From: Perca fluviatilis
Lineage: Eukaryota; Chordata; Actinopteri; Perciformes; Percidae
NCBI RefSeq assembly: GCF_010015445.1
Contig: NC_053116.1
Coordinates: forward strand, 2,576,068-2,640,067
Direction: 5' to 3'
Length of the DNA stretch: 64,000 bases
Under the pieces are notes generated by a model. It was given only the letters and a program-made list of their open reading frames with translations, had not been told where the DNA came from and ran no database searches. Positions 1-10,227 of this stretch are shown one piece after another (the first letter of the stretch is position 1; each line of letters starts with the position of its first letter). The translations under genes were made by a program, and so were the position numbers.

Positions 1-215
1 GCTGGGCTGTGCGTTTCTCAGCAGGCCGAACACCCCCCTCCCCACGCCCTATACTATACTATATAGCGTCACATGCAGCAATGCTTCTGTTGTCTCTAAC
101 GTCTGTTTTCGGAGCATCAGAGAGCATTTAAGTTGCACCAAAATCCGCGTTGCTATTCTGTCTGGTAGATAGCGGTAGACTGAAAAAATAAGCGTTCATT
201 TCCCCCCAATCCAGC

Positions 216-437
216 ATGAAGCCCTTGTGTTTGATTTGCACAGAGACCGTTGGAGTAGGGAAGAGTGGAAATGTTAAATGCCACTATGACACTAAGCACG
301 GATATTTCCAACAGCAATATCCTCAGAATACAGAGGTGAGAACAACAAAACTTGGTCAGTTAAAATCTTCCTATGAATCAACTACCACGTTTTCTGTGAG
401 ATCTGTGACCCAGCGAGAGAGTGAAGCCTCTCTCTGA
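216..437 (+). pseudogene. hAT-type transposase N-terminal fragment (BED-like finger)
   Basis: This is a 73-codon open frame beginning near MKPLCLICTETV. It has a C-x2-C pair followed by an H-x4-H pair (HYDTKH), then a basic stretch with KLGQLKSSY. This layout is that of the N-terminal zinc finger of hAT transposases and their domesticated relatives (SCAND3/ZBED and GTF2IRD2-like proteins), where it binds the element ends. Those proteins run to about 600 residues; here the frame stops after 73 and no downstream hAT domain is visible, so it is a fragment. A TATA-like stretch lies at about 50-64. The family assignment is from motif pattern only. Confidence 0.6.
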
Positions 438-1364
438 GTAGCCTTTATATTACTGGGCCTTGTTGTTTTTAAGGTCACTTTGTTTAATCAGGTTTTTTCA
501 GGCATGAAAACAAAAACAGTTTGCTTATTTAGTTTGTAACATTTACTTTTTTAGGCATGAAAATCAATCAGTGAAGCTTGTTCTCTTTTTGTTAATATTT
601 CTTCTAAAACTATACTATACACTTGTACATTTTATCATAAATGTTGGAGATGCTTAGGTTAAAAAAACCATTTCGGGGCAGACAGCGCCATTTCTTTTAC
701 ACTAGTTTGGAATGTATTTTGAAAATTTCTAACACTTTAATGTATGTTTCTTTTAAAGTTAGAGTTGTTTTAATTTAGGCAACAGATTGCAGTCAAAACA
801 AATTTCCACTTGGCTTGAATGTAATTTTTATCTGACTGCCTTAAACTTGAATTAATTCCAGACCTTTGACCTTGTATATAAATCAGATTTGGACCTTTTG
901 AATATAACGTTTGAGAATCCCTGCTATAGTGCGTAGTTTCTGTCTCCCCCATGAGAAATTCAAAGTAATGACAACAACACTGTCAATGTGTCCACATTAT
1001 GCAAGCCTTCCGTGATCGTGCACCTGAAAAGTCCTGTGACCCAAATCTGAAAAAACTCTGGGCCGGGACCATCGACCAGCGGACCTGACAAAATGAAGGA
1101 AGACGTGGAGATAGATGATGGTCTGGTAGCTAAGATAAGTGAAGCAGTATTTTGCCAAATTCAGCTCCAGTCTGGATACGAAACTCCACCAGATAACTAA
1201 ATCAGTGAGCTCAGTGTATAAAAAGCAGTGCCGGAAATGGGTCGGAACTCACCAGTACTGAGTACCGGCACTTTTGTTGTCCCCATGAGTACCGCCACCT
1301 CCTGTGGTGAGTAGGTACACACCCCTAAACACCTACGTAACTGCGTCTCTCATAGCAGCTTAAC
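438..1364. other. AT-rich spacer, no recognised gene
   Basis: No convincing coding frame is seen. The stretch is AT-rich to about 960, then of mixed composition. A short run near 1090-1200 could be more of the same decayed hAT gene, but I cannot show it. Confidence 0.5.
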
Positions 1365-1376
1365 TGTGCATCCACA

Positions 1377-1574
1377 CGGGCGCCCGGATAGCTCAATTGG
1401 TGGCGCGGGTGCCCATTTATAGAGGTTTACTCCTCGACGCAGCAGGCCTGGGTTTGACTCTGACCTGCGGCCCTTTGCTACATGTCATTCCCCCCTCTCT
1501 CTCCCCATTCATTTCTTCAGCTGTCCTGTCATTAAAGGCCTAAAAATGCCCTAAAAATTATCTTTAAAAAAAAG
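1377..1574 (+). mobile_element. tRNA-derived SINE with target-site duplication
   Basis: The 5' end carries a tRNA-like head with an A box (tagctcaattgg, about 1388-1400) and a B box (ggtttgactc, 1451-1460), followed by a pyrimidine-rich body and an A-rich tail. It is flanked by 12-bp direct repeats, 1365-1376 and 1575-1586, that differ at one position (tgtgcatccaca against tgtgcattcaca). That is the signature of LINE-mobilised insertion by target-primed reverse transcription. The tRNA-like part has no cloverleaf that I can complete, so it is not a tRNA gene. Confidence 0.85.
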
Positions 1575-1774
1575 TGTGCATTCACAGAGGGAGTGTCATT
1601 AATTGTCCCATCTGTGTGACATCCTATTATGCCCGCTTTGCGAGCGTTGGAAGGCATACATGTTCTCGCAGTTAAACTCTGCTCTCGAAGTTGATTTCTG
1701 CGCGTGTGAATGAAACTGACTTTTGACACTTTGGCGGTACTGGCCCTCCTATGATTGTTCACTTTCAAGGTGAT

Positions 1775-1957
1775 CTAACCCACGGACCTCTGTAGTTTAC
1801 CTTGATTGACAGCTGTCAAAAGCAAAATGCGAGCATTTGGCCACAGTCTGGAGCCCTGCTGTCTGATCCGGTGGAGCAAAGTTATCTTTCCTTCCAGTTC
1901 GGAGATTTTCTCAGACAGACCGGCACAGCTTTTACAGCCGGAGCCGAGTGGAGGCAT
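1775..1957 (-). pseudogene. Possible LINE ORF1 coiled-coil fragment
   Basis: A 60-codon minus-strand frame contains a C-x2-C pair followed by LSEKISELEGKITLL, a short heptad-like leucine/isoleucine pattern. This resembles the coiled-coil start of ORF1 proteins of fish non-LTR elements. It lies next to the sequence that becomes the intron of the zinc-finger gene downstream. Nothing else of a LINE is seen on this strand here, so this could be chance or a small fragment. Confidence 0.35.
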
Positions 1958-2394
1958 GAGTTTTTTTTTAAAGGGTTTTGGAAGGTCAGTTTTGTATGAT
2001 GATCTTTGGGGACCTGGGATAAATCAGATGATTTCATTATGGGGCAGCGTCCTCATCAGAGTGATCTCAGCTAATTAGCAAAGTATTGTTAAGACTGATA
2101 TTTAATTAGGCCTGTAGCAACGTGTCAATGTGAAAATTAAGTTGGCGTCATATTTTTGCGTCGACGCTTCGCCACGCAAAAAGCAAAAAAAAGCAAATAC
2201 AGGCTACTCTTTTTGCCCTTGCTCTGTTTAGTTTAAGTTTTTATTTTTGTATTCCTCCTGAAAGTGACTTTATTTTGTGGTTGGATTGATAGCTACATCT
2301 GGCTTCACTACAAATTCTTCATATGTTTTACAAAGCTCTCTTGCAGAGTGTCTTATCATTTGGCCTTATTTGTGCCTTTGGTAACATGTATATT

Positions 2395-2875
2395 AAGGAC
2401 CAAAAGAAACTGCAACGAATAGTCAAAACAGCCACAATGACCTGTACAATGACCTTAGTTTAAAAAAGACAGAACAAATTCTAAAGGATTCAACCCATCC
2501 TCTTCATCAGATTTTTTTAAGAAGCAACAGGTCAAGTGGCAGACTCCTGCAAAAGAAAATTGGGACTACAAGGTACAGCAAGTCTTTTGTGCCTACAGCA
2601 ATTAAACTGCACAACAATAGACTTAAAAACTCTGAGGCATTTTAAACTATGGGTACTGTATATATCAACACTCAACTTTTAAATACATGCTTGTCATGTT
2701 TTCTCAATGTTTTTATTGTCTTGTCTTTCTTGTCCTTTTTTTCTGTCTTTTAATGTTTTGTATTTATGTTTTTAATGTTATGCAGTAGGCTGTATAACGA
2801 TGGAGCGTGTAATGGTGACCACATGAATTTCCTACTTGTGGATAATAAAGTTTACCTTGACCCTTGACCTTGAAA
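2395..2875 (+). pseudogene. L2-type LINE 3' end (ORF2 C-terminus and tail)
   Basis: Translated segments such as KKLQRIVKTA and, after an indel, SFVPTAIKLHNN match the C-terminal end of reverse transcriptases of the L2/Rex group in fish. It ends with a 3' UTR containing aataaag and a short ttgaccttga-type repeat tail, as L2-like elements do. The frame is broken and most of ORF2 is missing. It lies inside the hAT at 2107-3769, so it landed in an ancestral copy of that hAT or was carried with it. Confidence 0.65.
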
Positions 2876-3114
2876 TTAATTTTACTTGAACAGTGCAGTG
2901 TTAAACAATTTTAATAAATAGAGATTTGAACCTTATTGAAATTTGTTTTGTGTAAATTGTTAATAATTGAGCAATGGGAAAATAATCGCTAATTGACAAA
3001 TTAATGTAATTAACTTAGGCACCCCATTGTCACTCGTGAAGGAGACAATAACAAGTACTAACGTTGGCTAAATTAATGTAATGTTTGTGTTGTGTAGCTT
3101 GAGCTCTGCGCACT

Positions 3115-3390
3115 TCGGTGGTGCTAGCTAACTATCTTGGCTCTCCGTGCAGTTTGTTCGTGCTAGGTTAGTAGCTAACGTTAACGTTTAGCTACTGGCG
3201 CCTAGACAGCTGTGTTTAGCTAACGTTAGTTATCATCTAATGTTGTCTTGAATGGTAGCTAGCTTACGGCTGCAGAACACAGCTATCTATAGTAGCTAAC
3301 GTTAGCTAACGTGAACGTTAGCTACTAACCTAGCACGAACAAACTGCACAGAGAGCTAAGATGCATTGATTAGCCTAGCACCACCAAAGT
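3115..3390. repeat. Large inverted repeat inside the hAT
   Basis: Two arms of about 90 bp (about 3115-3207 and 3302-3390) are mostly complementary; the shared core reads gcagtttgttcgtgctaggt on the left arm. The spacer of about 95 bp is itself rich in gctaacgttagc palindromes. Single-stranded, the whole block would fold into one long hairpin. Such hairpins are common in non-autonomous fish hAT elements. Confidence 0.8.
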
Positions 3391-3798
3391 TTTATATTGT
3401 GTTAAACACTGTCAGGAATGTCTATACTTTTTTTTTTTTGCACTACAACTTTTGAATTTTTTGAACAAGAGAGTTATGTTGGTACTGTAAAAGAGTAAGC
3501 CTTTCATTTTGTATAACAGTAAAATTATTTTATTTATTTAATTTTGTGTAAAGCAGAAGATTTTTTGCTGTGCAAAACTGTTGTTTTAATAAAGTATATT
3601 ATTAAGAATGTTTCGGTATTTATTTGAGATACATTATGGTTTTTATTAATCAAGCAACAGAAAAATAATTGTTATATTAATCGTCCAGTTAGTCGTTAGA
3701 TTAGTCTACTAATCGATAAAATAATTGCCAATTAATCGTTTAATAAATAATCGTTTAGCCCCAGCCCTATATTTAATGTATGTCTGTCTGTGTTTCAG

Positions 3799-4706
3799 CT
3801 TTACCTCCAGACATTCTGGAAGTGATTGTTGGTGAAGAGGAGCAGTGTAGCTCCAGTGTGGACCAGCAGGAGCCAGAGCCCCCCACACACATTAAAGAGG
3901 AACAGGATGACCTGTGGAGCAGTCAGGAGGGAGAGCAGCTTCAAGGGCTGGAGGAGGCTGATATCACCGAGATCCCATTCACTCCTGTCCCTGTGAAGAG
4001 TGAAGATGATGAAGAGAAAGCTCAGTCCTCACAGCTTCATCAAAGACAAAGTCAACACATGGAAACAGAAGCTGATGGAGAGGACTGTGGAGTACCAGAA
4101 CCAGCCAGGAACTCACATCCACATCCACATCCACTTTTACAACCAGAGACTGAAGACCAGACTGGAGACTCTTCTGAACCTGAGACTGATAACAGTGCTG
4201 ATTGGAAGGAGACCAGAGAACCTCAGTCAGCTTTAAACTCTCTGAAACATGATTCAAGAAGTAAGAAAACATTCAGCTTCAAGTCACATCTGAAGAAACA
4301 CATGAGAATCCAAACAGGAGAAAAATCTTTGAGCTGCTCTGAGTGTGATAAAGCTTTCAGTTATAATGGAAACCTGAAGAGACACATGATAACTCATACT
4401 GGAGAAAAATCTTTTAGCTGCTCAGTCTGTAAGAAATATTTTACACAGAGAGTACATCTACAACAACACATGAGAATCCACACAGGAGAGAAGCCTTTCA
4501 GTTGCTCTGAGTGTGGTAAAGCTTTCACTGATAGTGGAACCCTGAAAAGACACATGAGAACTCACACAGGAGAGAAACCTTTCAGCTGCTCAGTTTGTAA
4601 AAAATCTTTTAAACGGGGAGGAAGTTTACGGTTACACATGAGAATCCACACCGGAAAAAACATTCAGCTGCAGTGTTTGCAAGAAAAGATTTGCCTGGCG
4701 TTCTGA
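3799..4706 (+). CDS. C2H2 zinc-finger protein, main exon (decayed 3' end)
   Basis: The exon begins after the acceptor gtttcag at 3798 and reads ALPPDILEVIVGEEEQ. An acidic, E/D-rich spacer of about 130 residues follows (IKEEQDDLWSSQEGEQ, KSEDDEE), then zinc fingers with the TGEK linker. The first finger is degenerate, with both cysteines lost (KKTFSFKSHLKKHM). Four intact C-x2-C-x12-H-x3-H fingers follow. After HTGK, in an A-run at about 4651-4656, the frame shifts by one base and ends at 4706. The other frame continues as a further degenerate finger (CSVCKKRFAWRSDVKTH). Such proteins are nuclear, sequence-specific DNA binders; the targets cannot be inferred. The paralogue at 40683-41814 has eight intact fingers. 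The start codon lies in an unseen upstream exon. Confidence 0.8.
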
Positions 4707-5104
4707 TGTCAAAACACATAAATGTGTTGGTCAGATGGAAACAGAAGCTGATGGAGAGGACTATGGAGGACCAGAACCAGCCAGGAACTCACATCCACTG
4801 ATCCTGAGACTGGTGACAGTGCTCATGGGAAGGAGACCAGAGAACCGTCAGCTTTAAACTCTCTAAAAAATAACTGAATTCCCGGTACGTCGTTCGACGG
4901 AAAAAACTGTTAAGGTGCTCTGAGTGTGGGAAAAGACTTGCAAGACACTTAAGTTTTACACGGTCAAAAAGAAGATTCTGTTCAGCTGCAGCGTTTGTGA
5001 CCAAAGTTTCACCTGGTACAAACAGCTCAGGAACCCTCAGTGTGTCGGCCGTCAGAGTCAAACTGAGGAGAACAGAGAGGCAGCTGAAGACACGGAATCA
5101 GAAG
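4707..5104 (+). pseudogene. Decayed continuation of the zinc-finger gene
   Basis: Past the frameshift the sequence still shows duplicated gene material: a second METEADGED-type linker (about 4737-4770), a spacer, and finger remnants such as CSECGKRLA (about 4918) and CSVCDQSFTWYKQL (about 4990). Frames are broken several times. A third copy of the linker begins at about 5096 and is cut by the hAT at 5113. Confidence 0.7.
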
Positions 5105-5112
5105 CTGATGGA

Positions 5113-6094
5113 GAGGGTTGGGTACCGTTTGGATTTTCACGATTCCAATGCCGAACCGGTACTTTGAAAACGATTCCGATTCCTTAACCGATTCTTGAAA
5201 AACTCAAAAATGACATAAAAGAAAGGCTTGTTTTTTTTGTTTTTTTTAAATTGAAAATTATTTAAATATAACAATATATTAACGTTTAAAAGTACTTAAA
5301 TATATAATAAGTAAACCTAAGTCACCCAACACACAACTACAATAATTTAACAAATACCAGTTACACTATTAACAAGTAACAACAAAATAAATGTTCTTAA
5401 GTTGGTATGCCTACCAGCTTCAAACTTTAGCAGTTCTTTTGCAGAAAAATGACTTTATTTGCCTTCTCTGGCAAGATACTAGACCTCTCCTGACTTATGG
5501 CATGTCCTGCACAGGAGAAAACTCTCTCAGACGGTGTCCAAGAGGTCTGTACACACAGGTAGGAGTTTAAAAGGGCAGACAATTGGGGGAGGCTGTCCTG
5601 CCTCCCCCACCACCAGACTACAGGCTCTTGTCCTGAACGATAGACTAAGCAAAAGTGTAATGTGTTTACTAGCGATCACGTGCAGTCAGTGAATGGTTAA
5701 TATGCTTTTACGTCCGTTTTGGTGAGCCCAGAGGGAAAATATGGGGCCAGAGGGAAAATTTTTTTATATATAAAAATATTTTAAAAGTAACCTACATTTA
5801 CGGTAGCTAGCTAACGGTAAACTACAGAGAGAGGGTGATGTTTACGTCCGTTTCGGAGCATTTACAACAAGCCGTCTATCAACAGTGATTGTAGAGTGCA
5901 TGTCACAGATTAGCGCGGATACGCGCTTCACACCGCAAGCGGGCACGTGCGCCACTCGGCAGAAAAGGGAGAAAGAAAAAAGAGTCTGCCGCTGTCCGGA
6001 GCGACCGAGGGAAAATATTTCAGTCGGAACCGAAATTTGCGTTCTAATCCGGTCCGAATACTACAGTTTGCGTAGGTTTCGGTACCCAACCCTA
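5113..6094. mobile_element. hAT element, ZBED-type deletion derivative
   Basis: The 982-bp element has terminal inverted repeats agggttgggtaccg (left) and its complement at the right end. It is flanked by the 8-bp duplication ctgatgga (5105-5112 and 6095-6102). On its minus strand it keeps the end of a hAT transposase gene. The rest is non-coding and GC-rich near the right end. It interrupts a zinc-finger linker whose original sequence continues on the far side. Confidence 0.9.
5427..5605 (-). pseudogene. hAT transposase C-terminal (dimerisation) fragment
   Basis: The minus-strand frame ends in a stop at 5427-5429 and reads LPQLSALLNSYL, then TSWTPSERVFSCAG, then SSILPEKANKVIFLQKN. The T-x2-SER-x-FS-x-AG and 'L-P-E' blocks are the conserved hAT C-terminal dimerisation region of ZBED1-like and Ac-like transposases. 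Only about 58 codons survive. This identifies the parent of the element at 5113-6094. Confidence 0.75.
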
Positions 6095-6106
6095 CTGATG
6101 GAGAGG

Positions 6107-6570
6107 CAGTCCTTCCAGAAAAAGAGAGTTTTAAAAAATGCGATGGAATTTGCGGGATATTTATGCAATTTTATGCGATAAAATTGCGGGAACTTGCAAA
6201 AATTGCGGGAACTTGCAAAAACTGCGGATTGATGAAAAAGAGAATAAAAAGTGATTTCCTGCTTTTTGATGATGTTCACGTCGCATAATTACGTCACTTC
6301 ATAACATTCCCATGGCAACAGGGGAAAATGGCTGCTTTTGTGTGAAGTAAATGCAAAATTTTTCAACTTTCTGCTAAGATATACGTGACCTTTTTTGCAA
6401 CGAAAATGCGGGGATTATGAAATCATGCAAGCCCCACATATTTTGCGCGGAAATCGTCAATTTATGCGGCGAAAGTGCGGCATATTTGAAAAAATGTGGC
6501 CCCCGCATAAATATGCGGACTGTGGCTGATTATGCATTGATACCATAATCACGTTTTTCTGGAGGGACTG
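6107..6570. mobile_element. TIR element (464 bp), unassigned superfamily
   Basis: The ends are cagtccttccagaaaaa and, inverted, cagtccctccagaaaaa. The element is flanked by gagagg (6101-6106 and 6571-6576); the duplication could be read as 6 to 8 bp because the ends share bases with the target. The flanking target reads on as gagaggactgtggagg, the usual zinc-finger linker sequence. The body is full of 'atgcgg' words and holds a short tandem duplication at about 6180-6227. There is no coding capacity. Confidence 0.85.
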
Positions 6571-6900
6571 GAGAGGACTGTGGAGGACCAGAACCACATC
6601 CACAGACACTTTCACAACCAGAGACTGAAGACTAGTCTGTCTCTGTCCATAGTATGAAATATAGCTGCTCTCAGTGTGGGAAAAGATTCAACAACAGGCC
6701 AAATCTGAAGGTGCACATGATCATTCACACGGAGGACAAGCCGCTCGGCTGCACACTTTGCGGGAGCTGATATTCGGAGAGGAAAAAGTTATTGTGTCAC
6801 GTGAAACTCCACAAGAACAGCTGTTCAGGTTTTTCTGACCAAGACCAGATGTTTTTGGGAATATAAAAGGATCAACTTCCTGTAAGGGACAGGACAGCAA
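6571..6900 (+). pseudogene. Zinc-finger gene remnant beyond the two insertions
   Basis: The linker (GGPEPH) and further C2H2 fingers continue here: CSQCGKRFNNRPNLKVHM, then CTLCGS with an in-frame TGA where a phenylalanine codon is expected, then YSERKKLLCHVKLH. This segment belonged to the same ancestral gene as 3799-5104. It is now separated by the elements at 5113-6094 and 6107-6570 and cannot be translated as one protein. Confidence 0.75.
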
Positions 6901-7212
6901 CAAACACACGCAGTAACATTCACAAAGGAGCCGAAAGATGATTCCAACTTTCTGTCAGATGAGTGATGAGAGTTTAACAAGCTGTGTAACAATGAATCTG
7001 TATTTCAGAGCTGCAACTTGTGAGTTAATCTGAGATCGCAAATTTCTTTATATAGCACACATTTTTTGATGCGTGATTAACGGACGCACGTTCTGTGATT
7101 AGGGCCATACAGCTTCTCTATTATTTAATTATCTATTCACCTCAGTTATGTTTTGTATTCCCAGAAGTCACTTATCATTACCACAAATGTATATATTTTA
7201 TTTTGTACATAT
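6901..7212. other. Probable former 3' UTR of the zinc-finger gene
   Basis: AT-rich sequence without coding potential. It continues on the far side of the SINE at 7225-7590 up to about 7730, where aataaatg could be an old polyadenylation signal. No other element is recognised. Confidence 0.4.
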
Positions 7213-7224
7213 ATTTAACTTCCG

Positions 7225-7590
7225 GGGGGACACGGTGGTGCGGTGGTTAGCACTGTCGCCTCACAGCAAGAAGGTTGTGGGTTCGTACCCCGGTTGGCCC
7301 GGCCTTTCTGTGTGGAGTTTGCATGTTCTCCCCGTGTCTGTGTGGGTTCTCTCCGGGTACTCCGGCTTCCTCCCGCCGACCAAAGACATGCGGGCTAGGT
7401 TTATTGGTGTCCCTAAATTGTCCGTAGGTGTGCATGTGTGAGTGAGTGGTTGTTCGTCTATGTGTGGCCCTGCGATGGACTGGCGACCTGTCCAGGGTGT
7501 ACCCTGCCTTTCGCCCGACGTATGCTGGGATTGGCTCCAGCCCCCCCACGACCCTGTGCGCGGGATAAGTGGTTGACGATGGATGGATGG
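7225..7590 (+). mobile_element. tRNA-derived SINE with (GATG)n tail and 12-bp TSD
   Basis: The element has a tRNA-like head (gcggtggttagcac as A box, gttcgtaccc at 7281-7290 as B box), a body typical of a widespread teleost SINE, and a 3' end of ggatggatgg. It is flanked by perfect 12-bp repeats atttaacttccg (7213-7224 and 7591-7602). The (GATG)n tail is that of RTE/Rex3 LINEs, so a Rex3-like LINE probably mobilised it; one such LINE lies at 19890-22765. Confidence 0.92.
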
Positions 7591-7602
7591 ATTTAACTTC
7601 CG

Positions 7603-8209
7603 TACTATTTACTGTCCTAGATTTTCATTTTTACTATGAATTTGTTTTTGTACATATTTAATAAGCATTGTTGGAGCGAGCCTATGATATAATGACTGCT
7701 ACTTTTTGATTGTTGTGCACATGATAATAAATGACTAAGAAAAATCTAAATGAATTCCCTGCTGATAATGTGTGTGAATGCTGAAAGCTGAAAATTGTTT
7801 TCACCAAACCCAGATCTTATAATACTATATATATAATATAATATATATACAATTGACAAATTGGAGCACAATGGACGGGAGTTGAGAAATATACAGTATC
7901 TCCATATTTCTATGGAGCACAGAGAAGAGTTGACCTGAAAGCACTTTAAGTTATAAGCAGATCACTAGTTTCCTGTTATTATACAGAGAAGTCCACATTA
8001 CTGTATTGTGTAACAGTTAACTTCATTTAATATTGGATGTGACGTTTTCTTTTGCGGGGTTCCACCAAAACAAGTTCCTTCCCGAGACTATTTAGGAGAG
8101 CCACCGTCGCTGCATCCGGAGCTCAGCGCCGCCCAAGACCGTTGTGATTGGTTTAAAGAAATGCAAACCACCCAGGGTGTTGTTTTCACCTATACCAGAG
8201 GAGGCTGTA

Positions 8210-8211
<2 letters not shown>
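7603..8211. other. Non-coding spacer with AT microsatellite
   Basis: Contains an AT-rich simple repeat at about 7820-7850 and, at about 8060-8200, sequence that looks like part of a dispersed element (cttcccgagactattta and onward). No gene is seen. Confidence 0.4.

Positions 8212-8278
<67 letters not shown>
8212..8278 (+). repeat. 67-nt uninterrupted poly(A) run
   Basis: Sixty-seven consecutive A bases by count. The next 100 bases are also made of homopolymer blocks (runs of A, G and T). No retroelement 3' end is recognised immediately upstream, and the run is longer than a normal genomic A-tail. It may be a sequencing or gap-filling artefact. Confidence 0.8.
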
Positions 8279-8280
<2 letters not shown>

Positions 8281-8584
8281 ATTTACACAATAAGCATAGA
8301 TTTGGCGTTAAGGAAAAAAATTGGGGGAAAAAACGGTTTTTTTGGAAGAAAATGGGTGGATAATTTTTTTTTTTAAAAAAATAGATTAGAGATCAACCGG
8401 TGTAAAAGCTCCGCCTACTGACCAATCAATACTCGATTGATAACGGCGTCACCATTCTTAGAAGATCTGGTGGAGCTCGGTGCGCGGAGAGAGAGAGCAG
8501 CGCTCTTACGTATAGACTATTTGTCAGCTTGTTGAGCCGTGTGTTGCCAATGCCACACATCTGTTTGAATTATGTTTTTATATA

Positions 8585-10213
8585 CACTACTGGTCAAAGG
8601 TTTTAGAACACACCAATTTTTCCAGGTTTTTATTGACATTCATGCAGTTCAATGTCTTATTGTACTCTGAAATGAAAGAATAGAACAAATGAACAATTTA
8701 AGTAAAAAAAAAAATCATGGAATCAAATTATAAACCAAAATGTATTCTAAACGTTTGACTCCTCAAAGTAGCCCCCTTTGGCAGATATAACAGCTGAACA
8801 CACTCGTGGCATTCTTTCTACAATGGAAATCAAATATTCTTCAGAAAGTTCTTCCCAACTCTGTTGCAGAAGTTCCCATAAATGTGTGGCACTTGTATGT
8901 TGCTTTGCTTTCACTTTTCTGTCCAGTTCATCCCAAACCAGCTCAGTGGGGTTTAAGTCTGGTGACTGTGCTGGTTACTCCATGTTTTTAAGCTTACCAT
9001 CTTGTTCTTTTTTCCTAAGGTAGTTCTGGCATAGCTTGGACTTATGTTTTGGGTCATTATCTTGCTGTAGGATGAACCCCTGACCAACTAGGCACATACC
9101 AGAGGGTACTGCATGGCGCTGCAAAATGCTGTGGTAGCCGTTTGGTTCAGGGTGCCTTTCACTCTATACAAATCACCGACCCTGGATCCAGCAAAACAGC
9201 CCCAGACCATCACGCTTCCTCCTCCATGTTTGACAGTTGATGTCACACACTGAGGAACCATCCTTTTGCCTACTCAACGCCGTACAAAAATCCTGCGTGA
9301 TGAACCGAAGATTTCAAATTTTGATTCATCAGTCCATAGCACCTTCTTCCAGTCTTCAGTAGTCCATTGACGATGTTTCTTGGCCCAGGCCAGCCTCTTT
9401 TTCTTATTCTGACGTCTTAGCAATGGCTTTCTTGCTGCAACTCGACCTATCAAACCTGCAGCTCCAAGTCTTCTCTTTACAGGTGAAACTGAGACTTGCT
9501 TATTACGACCACTATTAAGCTGTGCTTGAAGCTGTTGTCCTGTGAGCCGCCTATCACGCAAGCTGTTGACTCTCAGAAACTTGTCTTCTGATTCTGTTGT
9601 GGCTTTGGGTCTGCCAGACCTCTTCCTGTCAGAGTTTCCCCCAGTTTCTAAGTGCCTTTTGATGGTGAAGAATACTGTACTCACTGACACCTTGACTTTC
9701 TTCGTAATTTCTCTGTAGGAAAGACCAACATTCTTAAGTGTTATGATGGTCTGTCTCTCTTCCATTGTTAATTGCCTTTTCCCGCCATTTTTATGGCAAC
9801 AAACTACTTTCTGCAGTACAATACTGTTCAAATAATGCTCACGAGGGTACCAGTAGTACCACAGTGTGTTCCAACAATACTTTTATACAAACAGAGGGGG
9901 TTGTAAGTAATCCAGACAAGTTGTAACACCTGGGGGAATTGGTAGACCCAACTTTCAAAGCTTGATCAATCTCCATTGCTGCAGAACAGCTTTACGTTGT
10001 TAACCCATTTCTTGTTCCCTGAAAAAGACCTTTTTGTAAAATTCTGAAATGTACATTATTTTTCAGTTTTAGGTAACCTTACTTTTTTTTTAACCTCAGG
10101 CAGTTCACCACTTACCTTTTTAACATATAAAGCTATTAATTGGACTTGAACTGCTAAACTTTCAATAAAAAACTAAAAACATTGGGGTGTTCTAAAACTT
10201 TTGATCAGTAGTG
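8585..10213. mobile_element. Tc1/mariner transposon, 1.63 kb, inactive
   Basis: Flanked by TA (8583-8584 and 10214-10215). The terminal inverted repeats begin cactactggtcaaagg (left) and cactactgatcaaaag (right, inverted) and stay similar for about 30 bp. The length is the usual 1.6 kb of full Tc1-like elements. The transposase gene runs on the minus strand and is broken. Confidence 0.93.
8747..9831 (-). pseudogene. Tc1-like transposase pseudogene
   Basis: The first 185 codons are open. They show an N-terminal helix-turn-helix region (LTMEERQTIITLKNVGLSYR), a GRP-type linker (RKRSGRPKATT), and the first catalytic aspartate in WTDESKFEIF. The frame then meets TGA (arginine-to-stop, CGA to TGA) at about 9274, a one-base deletion near 9150 and a TAA near 8980. 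The second aspartate (QQDNDPKH) and the final acidic residue (NPTELVWDEL) are still readable in the shifted frames. The layout is that of DD34E transposases. It cannot make active protein. Confidence 0.9.
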
Positions 10214-10227
10214 TATTTTATTTGCTC

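Larger units (their letters stand above)
2107..3769. mobile_element. Non-autonomous hAT transposon in zinc-finger intron
   Basis: The element is 1,663 bp. Its ends are taggcctgtagcaacg and, inverted, tagggctggggctaaacg. It is flanked by a perfect 8-bp duplication tatttaat (2099-2106 and 3770-3777), the length made by hAT transposases. The paralogous zinc-finger locus has a single copy of this octamer (41836-41843) and no insert, which proves the insertion. It encodes no transposase; inside are a LINE 3' end (about 2395-2875) and a large inverted repeat (about 3115-3390). Confidence 0.93.
1937..3798 (+). other. Intron sequence upstream of zinc-finger exon 1
   Basis: Positions 1937-2106 and 3770-3798 together match, in the reverse orientation, the sequence just upstream of the second zinc-finger exon (about 41815-42010). 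Both share the stretch gataaatcagatgatttcat and end in a pyrimidine tract with gtgtttcag, the splice acceptor at 3798. The intron is split here by the hAT element at 2107-3769. The upstream coding exon with the true start codon was not identified. Confidence 0.75.

Noticed and set aside
1377..1574. tRNA gene (A and B boxes); also at 7225, 11411 and 37965
   Set aside because: Target duplications, non-tRNA bodies and tails show these are SINEs; no full cloverleaf.
8161..8376. 71-codon frame with a long lysine run
   Set aside because: It is the poly(A) run in translation.
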